NCBI GenBank assembly: GCA_023425865.1
Contig: JAFABV010000021.1
Span: 1-64,000 of the forward strand
DNA: 64,000 bases
From: Bacteroidota bacterium
GTDB taxonomy: Bacteria; Bacteroidota; Bacteroidia; Bacteroidales; Bacteroidaceae
Direction: 5' to 3'
This document shows positions 60,253 to 64,000 of this stretch, piece after piece. A program made the translations under genes and the position numbers. Numbering within the stretch: position 1 is the first letter of the stretch; every line of letters begins with the position of its first letter. The notes under the pieces were generated by a model. It was not told where the DNA came from. It made no database searches and saw only the letters and a program-made list of their open reading frames with translations.

Positions 60253-60367
60253 TTCTATATTGAAGCATCCGATGGTTCTATATTAAAGCATATTATAATT
60301 CTATATAGAAGCATTCGATGGTTTTATACAGAACGATGTGACGATTCGGGCAGAAGCATATCTCCGG
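60253..60367. repeat. Tandem 23-bp dual-palindrome array 4 (5 units)
   Basis: Units start at 60253, 60276, 60299, 60322 and 60345. Unit 1 has 11-mer GCATCCGATGG and unit 3 has the perfect 12-mer TTCTATATAGAA. The last unit is the GC-richer form TTCGGGCAGAA. A similar degenerate piece (TTGGACAGAA) sits at 60232-60252 on the left edge. Confidence 0.85.
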
Positions 60368-60444
60368 AACCGGTGTTTGAGGCTGAGAAACAGTGAGGTT
60401 GGTCGGCCAACATGGTACTCGTACACCGACGACAATAACCTAAA

Positions 60445-60476
60445 CGAGGATGCTACCCACCCGGGTTGCATCCTCG
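60445..60476 (-). terminator. Terminator after the DUF3467 gene
   Basis: Arms CGAGGATGC (60445-60453) and GCATCCTCG (60468-60476) plus an inner ACCC/GGGT stem form a stable hairpin with a 4-nt loop. The minus strand continues TTTAGGTTATTG. Confidence 0.75.
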
Positions 60477-60500
60477 TAAGTTACTCAGTATGACATGTAC

Positions 60501-60824
60501 TTAAGCATTTCCTGTGCCAAATGGGGCAATTGTGCGACCCTCCTGGGGTGCCGCGGGAGCCTGTGGAATCTTGATTTCGCCAAACTCCTGCTCGTAACGT
60601 GCAATGTTTTCTTGTAGTGCGTACAAAAGACGCTTGGTGTGTTCTGGTGCCATGATGACACGGCTGAAGATTTGAGGCGGCGCAATAGGCAGCATGTGGG
60701 CGAAGTCAATGACAAACTCGCTGGACGAATGATTGATCATTGCCAAGTTTGCATATTCGCCTGAAGCCACTTCCGGCTTGAGTTCTATATTGATTTGCTG
60801 CTGATTGTCATTATTCTGTGCCAT
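60501..60824 (-). CDS. DUF3467 domain protein
   Basis: A 107-residue protein of the small DUF3467 family: INIELKPEVASGEYANLAMINH, then SSEFVIDFAHMLP and RVIMAPEHTKRLLYALQENIARYE. No function is assigned to the family. In Bacteroidota it is often near rpoC, but here rpoB and rpoC are absent and the next gene upstream is a thioredoxin-like gene. It has a complete promoter and terminator of its own. Confidence 0.93.
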   Translation of the reverse strand: MAQNNDNQQQINIELKPEVASGEYANLAMINHSSSEFVIDFAHMLPIAPPQIFSRVIMAPEHTKRLLYALQENIARYEQEFGEIKIPQAPAAPQEGRTIAPFGTGNA

Positions 60825-60871
60825 AATTTCGATAAGTTAAAGTTGAGGTTAATAATATTATTGAGTGTGTG

Positions 60872-60903
60872 CAAAGATATAGAAAAGAATGCGCCCCACC
60901 AAA
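60872..60903 (-). promoter_or_regulatory. Complete promoter for the DUF3467 gene
   Basis: TTTG (60900-60903) and TATCTTTG (60872-60879) on the minus strand are separated by 20 bp, an ideal spacing. The leader is about 40-45 nt. Confidence 0.8.
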
Positions 60904-61011
60904 TTTTTACCTTCGGTTTTTGACGCAAGTTGAAAGATAAGTTGATTAGAACGCCTACACGGCGCGTATAAGACCGGGCACTCGCATCACCAATGCCCAG
61001 AATAAAACGCA

Positions 61012-61066
61012 GAGTAACAAAATCACCTATGAGGCTCAAATGGCCCCATAGGTGATTTTGTTACTC
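61012..61066 (-). terminator. Long-stem terminator after the TlpA-like gene
   Basis: Twenty-bp perfect arms (61012-61031 and 61047-61066), with two more GC pairs after a mismatch inside the loop, make the longest perfect stem in the window. The minus strand continues TGCGTTTTATT. Confidence 0.8.
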
Positions 61067-61113
61067 CGTATGCATAGTGCCAGATACTCCGCCGTGAGCA
61101 CCTGGCATGCTGA

Positions 61114-62232
61114 TTACTCAGGGAAGAGACGAGCCAAGGTCTGGGCCAATGCCTCTCCGCGCAGTTTGTCGCCGATGATCTTGCCATCGGGGCCAATGAG
61201 CAGGGTACACGGTATGCCGTCCACGCCATAGAGGTTAGCGGCCACGCAGTCCCACCCTTTCAGGTCCGAAAGCTGGGGCCAGGGCAGAGACATCTGCTTG
61301 ATGGCCTTGAGCCAACTGTCTCGACGGTTGTCTAACGACACGCCCACTACCTCAAAGCCCCGGTCATGATACTTGGCATAGAGTGCCTTTACGTTAGGCA
61401 TTTCGGCTCGGCAAGGACCACACCAACTGGCCCAGAAGTCTACCAACACGTATTTGCCTGCACCGATATAGTCAGACAACTTGCGCTCCACTCCCGATGT
61501 ATCGGCCATGGCAAAGTCTGTATACTGACGTCCGGCCTCGCGCAAGGCGGCAGCCTTCAGGGTGGCAATGGGCTTGACGGCCAATGGGTCGTTGCTGAAC
61601 TCCGGTGTCATTCGGCTGAATACCTGCTGCAGCTCATCCTTGGTGAAGTAAGTGTACGACTGCGCGAAGAAGTACGCACCAACCACATTGTCACAGTGGT
61701 CGATGGCAAAATTCTTCAGCAGGGCGCGCTGCCGCTCTTGCACACCATTGAGCTCAAGCTCCAACTCCGCACGCCGTTCGGGCGTAGTGGTGGCCTGACT
61801 ATACTCCGTATATTTCTGGTTGAGCTCTTCGTGCGAAGGAATGGCAGCCTGCGCAAACTGCTGGTCATAGAGACCAAACAATGCCTGTCGGCTTCCTCCC
61901 GTCACGGTCAGCTCACCCTTGTCTGAAACGGTCACCGTGGCAGGTTGGTCATCTCCCACCACCACGTTAGCGCGAAGTGGCAGAGAGGGGTCAGTGGAAA
62001 AGATGGTGCATAGACGGGGGGCTTCTATCTTGCCCTTCATAACAAACTTGCCATTGGTCACCACGGCAGAGTCGAGGGGCTGAGCCTCGCCGAGTGAGAC
62101 GGGGCGCACCACAAACTTCTTGCCGTTATATTTGGCCAACCCAGTTCCGTTGACCACGTAATCTACCGTAGCGGCCGATGCGGATATGGCCATGCCGGCC
62201 ATGACCAGCAGGAGAGAGAGTATCTTTTTCAT
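61114..62232 (-). CDS. TlpA-like thioredoxin with DUF4369-type N-terminal domain
   Basis: A 372-residue secreted protein (signal peptide ending SASA). Residues about 23-120 resemble the beta-rich DUF4369 domain (GLAKYNGKKFVVRPV, KGKIEAPRLCTI), followed by a helical segment and a TlpA-like thioredoxin domain from about 240, with WCGPC at 270-274. It should be a periplasmic disulfide reductase. It lies 27 nt after the PKD-like lipoprotein gene and is probably co-transcribed with it. Confidence 0.92.
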   Translation of the reverse strand: MKKILSLLLVMAGMAISASAATVDYVVNGTGLAKYNGKKFVVRPVSLGEAQPLDSAVVTNGKFVMKGKIEAPRLCTIFSTDPSLPLRANVVVGDDQPATVTVSDKGELTVTGGSRQALFGLYDQQFAQAAIPSHEELNQKYTEYSQATTTPERRAELELELNGVQERQRALLKNFAIDHCDNVVGAYFFAQSYTYFTKDELQQVFSRMTPEFSNDPLAVKPIATLKAAALREAGRQYTDFAMADTSGVERKLSDYIGAGKYVLVDFWASWCGPCRAEMPNVKALYAKYHDRGFEVVGVSLDNRRDSWLKAIKQMSLPWPQLSDLKGWDCVAANLYGVDGIPCTLLIGPDGKIIGDKLRGEALAQTLARLFPE

Positions 62233-62259
62233 GTCATTACTTGTTTAGCGTGTGAACAA

Positions 62260-63816
62260 TTACTCATCGAGCACAGGCATGGCAGCTGCCTTTGACTGGT
62301 CGCTCACCTTAGGATTGATATATCCCAGCGACTTGAGTTTTCCGGTGCCGGTGATGGTGAATTGTGGCTGCCCATTGGGCTCACCACCAATCATATTGTA
62401 GAAGTAGAGCTTATAAGTGCTGCCACTCTGCGTGCCCACCACCAGGTAATCGAAGGCACCACTGCCCGAGAAGTAGCGGTTGCTCAAGAAGGTGATCTGC
62501 TCGCCCGAGGGAAGCCCGGGGAAGGTGAGCTCTTTCTCTGTGCCCACGGTGGCGAGGTTGTAACTGTACACCTTGCCTCCGTCGAGCGCATAGGCGATGG
62601 TGGCCTGCTGACCGTTGAAGGCACGGAGCGTGGCCTTGGCAAAGTGCGACTCGGGGTCGAGGGTGCGCACATTGGTCACTTCGGCGTAAGAGAGACTCGG
62701 CGTAACCTGGTAGAGATACTTCTTGGTGGCGTCCGCCCTGTCGGCAAAGACAAAATACATCAGGTCGCCGCCAGCGGTAGACAGGCCACAGTCGAGACAA
62801 TCGTAGTTGGTGGTTGCCATCTGCGCGTCGTTCTCATATACAGGCTGCTGACTGCCATTGTAGTCGAGCATCTCCAAACGGCGCGTCTGCTCAGACCAGT
62901 AGACAGGCGAGTAGTAGTTGGTGGTACCTGTACCGCCCACCACATGTGTGCTGCCACCCGAGCCGGCCACCGGACCGAAGATACCCGTGGAGTTCTGCGA
63001 GGCGGTATAGGTAGAGTACACGCCGTTATTGGTGAGGAAGTAAGCCGTGAAGTATCCACGAATGGTGCGATAAGGAATCTCACCCTCCACAGGGGCATAG
63101 TGGCTGTTGGAGGCGTCCATCACCGTGGTGCAGTCGAGCGCACGAATCCAGCGCACCTCGTTGTTCTCGGTGGTGATACACAGCAGGTTTCCACCGCTGA
63201 GCGCGCCCGACTTGGGGTCGACGAAGGCCAACTGGTGGTTGACGTCCATGCAGCGTGGCTTGCCGGGTATGGCTTCACCCTGGAAGGTCTTGATGACATC
63301 GCTGGTGAGTTTCTGCGAAACCGTGTTGTAAAGGTCAATGTCGGTATTGCCCTCAGCATTCTCCTTGAGTACATAGAAGCCCAACGACAGTGCCGAAGAA
63401 GCGTTCACCTGGGTGGTGATCTGCTCGCTCAGGCCTGTTGACTTTGATTTCACGGTGAGAATCAGCGTGTACTGACCGTCGGTGACGGCTACCGGCCACG
63501 AGAGGTTCTTGTCGTGACTGATGGTGTCGGCCTTCGTGTAAGTGAAAGTGCCGGTCGTAGCGTCGTACTTCGACTTGTCGCCATCTGCCGTGTTGTAATA
63601 CGACCATGTGTACTCCAGGTCGTCGTCGGCGTAGTCAGACTCCACCACCGGACTGATATTGAGCTTGTCCCCACTGAACGACACGATGTCGTAGGAGTTT
63701 TCCACACCGCTCAAGTTGATATAGTTTTTGCCCGTAACGCCATAGCTGGAATCGTCGTCGGTGCAGGCACCCAACAGCAGGACGCTGGCGAGCAAGGGCA
63801 TGAATATCTTTTTCAT
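62260..63816 (-). CDS. PKD-like family lipoprotein
   Basis: A 518-residue outer-membrane-type lipoprotein (lipobox LLLGAC at about 13-18, followed by TDDDSS). The N-terminal part looks like PKD or Ig-like beta repeats (DDLEYTWSYYNTADGDKS, TYTKADTISHDKNLSWPVAVTDG), and the rest resembles a beta-propeller-like sheet-rich region. This composition is common in SusC/SusD-associated loci. A frame extends 26 codons upstream, but the lipobox start is preferred. Its ligand is not deducible. Confidence 0.82.
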   Translation of the reverse strand: MKKIFMPLLASVLLLGACTDDDSSYGVTGKNYINLSGVENSYDIVSFSGDKLNISPVVESDYADDDLEYTWSYYNTADGDKSKYDATTGTFTYTKADTISHDKNLSWPVAVTDGQYTLILTVKSKSTGLSEQITTQVNASSALSLGFYVLKENAEGNTDIDLYNTVSQKLTSDVIKTFQGEAIPGKPRCMDVNHQLAFVDPKSGALSGGNLLCITTENNEVRWIRALDCTTVMDASNSHYAPVEGEIPYRTIRGYFTAYFLTNNGVYSTYTASQNSTGIFGPVAGSGGSTHVVGGTGTTNYYSPVYWSEQTRRLEMLDYNGSQQPVYENDAQMATTNYDCLDCGLSTAGGDLMYFVFADRADATKKYLYQVTPSLSYAEVTNVRTLDPESHFAKATLRAFNGQQATIAYALDGGKVYSYNLATVGTEKELTFPGLPSGEQITFLSNRYFSGSGAFDYLVVGTQSGSTYKLYFYNMIGGEPNGQPQFTITGTGKLKSLGYINPKVSDQSKAAAMPVLDE

Positions 63817-63890
63817 TTGCTTTACCTTATTATATATATAATACGTTGTTGAAGTCCCGCCCCCGCGAAAGGGGCAGAAGACAAGAGACA

Positions 63891-64000
63891 TCAATAACCA
63901 ATGGTCACTATCGTGCCGTCGGCCTCCTGCAGCAGCGACTGCCCTGCAGCCACGCGCCTCTGGTTTTCTTCGGAGAGGGCTTTCTTGAGACGGCTGATGA
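63891..64000 (-). CDS. Partial gene: 3' end of a protein, possibly DUF4843-like
   Basis: Only the last 36 codons lie in the window, reading ISRLKKALSEENQRR, then VAAGQSLLQEADGTIVTIGY and the stop. The helix followed by a polar loop and a final strand resembles the end of DUF4843 proteins that accompany PKD-like lipoproteins and SusC/SusD pairs, but the fragment is short. The N-terminus is beyond the right edge. Confidence 0.55.
   Translation of the reverse strand, partial: ISRLKKALSEENQRRVAAGQSLLQEADGTIVTIGY

Larger units (their letters stand above)
59835..60500. other. Gene-free stretch with repeat array
   Basis: About 665 bp between rpsL and the DUF3467 gene. It holds the rpsL promoter near 59950, the fourth repeat array and a terminator. 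No supported gene is seen; a 94-codon minus-strand frame at 59984-60268 lacks family features. Confidence 0.5.

Noticed and set aside
59984..60268. Minus-strand 94-codon frame in the rpsL upstream region
   Set aside because: No family features; the frame ends next to the rpsL promoter and begins inside repeat array 4.
60785..61039. Minus-strand 84-codon frame upstream of the DUF3467 gene
   Set aside because: It contains the DUF3467 promoter and part of the TlpA terminator, and overlaps the DUF3467 start.

Overview
The window looks like a chromosomal segment of a Bacteroidota member, most likely Prevotella or a close relative. The signs are a Bacteroidota-type promoter (-7 box TAnnTTTG, sometimes with TTTG about 20 bp upstream) before many genes, few Shine-Dalgarno sequences, a PorT-like outer-membrane protein, Bacteroidota families (DUF4831, DUF4350, DUF3467, PKD-like lipoprotein, TlpA/DUF4369), and an S10-spc-alpha ribosomal cluster joined to rpsL-rpsG-fusA with no tuf. 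Genus is inference. No phage, insertion sequence, CRISPR array, rRNA or tRNA gene was seen.

Layout. 0.3-7 kb: acyl-CoA synthetase, secreted GH20 hexosaminidase, 2[4Fe-4S] ferredoxin, PorT-like protein, and a 5'-nucleotidase split into two genes. 7-18 kb: rplS, a small basic protein, stand-alone AICAR transformylase, a small unknown protein, double-M23 protein, pgeF-obgE-adk-hpt, nnr, a DUF4831 protein and two small membrane proteins. 19-25 kb: AraC regulator divergent from an alpha/beta hydrolase and cyclophilin-like gene, then fructose-bisphosphate aldolase, FucP-type sugar permease and aquaporin. 25-34 kb: a MoxR-DUF58 type operon (SpoIIM, membrane protein, DUF4129, DUF4350, MoxR ATPase, DUF58, membrane-embedded MutS-like ATPase) with a divergent RDD gene. 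34-41 kb: a 1003-residue receiver/PEP-synthase-like protein, gdhA, RlpA and a glycine-zipper lipoprotein. 41.4-59.8 kb: 33 minus-strand translation genes from rpsL to rplQ. 60.5-64 kb: DUF3467 protein, TlpA thioredoxin, PKD-like lipoprotein and the 3' end of another gene that runs off the window.

The most unusual signal is a family of intergenic tandem arrays at four places (about 128-196, 18418-18530, 39955-40046, 60253-60367). Each has 3-5 head-to-tail units of 23 bp. A unit is two adjacent palindromes, an AT-rich 12-mer (TTCTATATAGAA) and an 11-mer (CCATCCGATGG), with a GC-richer degenerate unit at the array edge. The arrays sit in the four largest apparently gene-free stretches. I do not recognise the family.

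Several non-coding stretches around ribosomal genes hold strong potential RNA structure (before rplS, between rpoA and rplQ, between fusA and rpsJ, between rpsL and rpsG, and in an unusual gap between rpsN and rpsH). They are candidates for ribosomal-protein leaders or attenuators.
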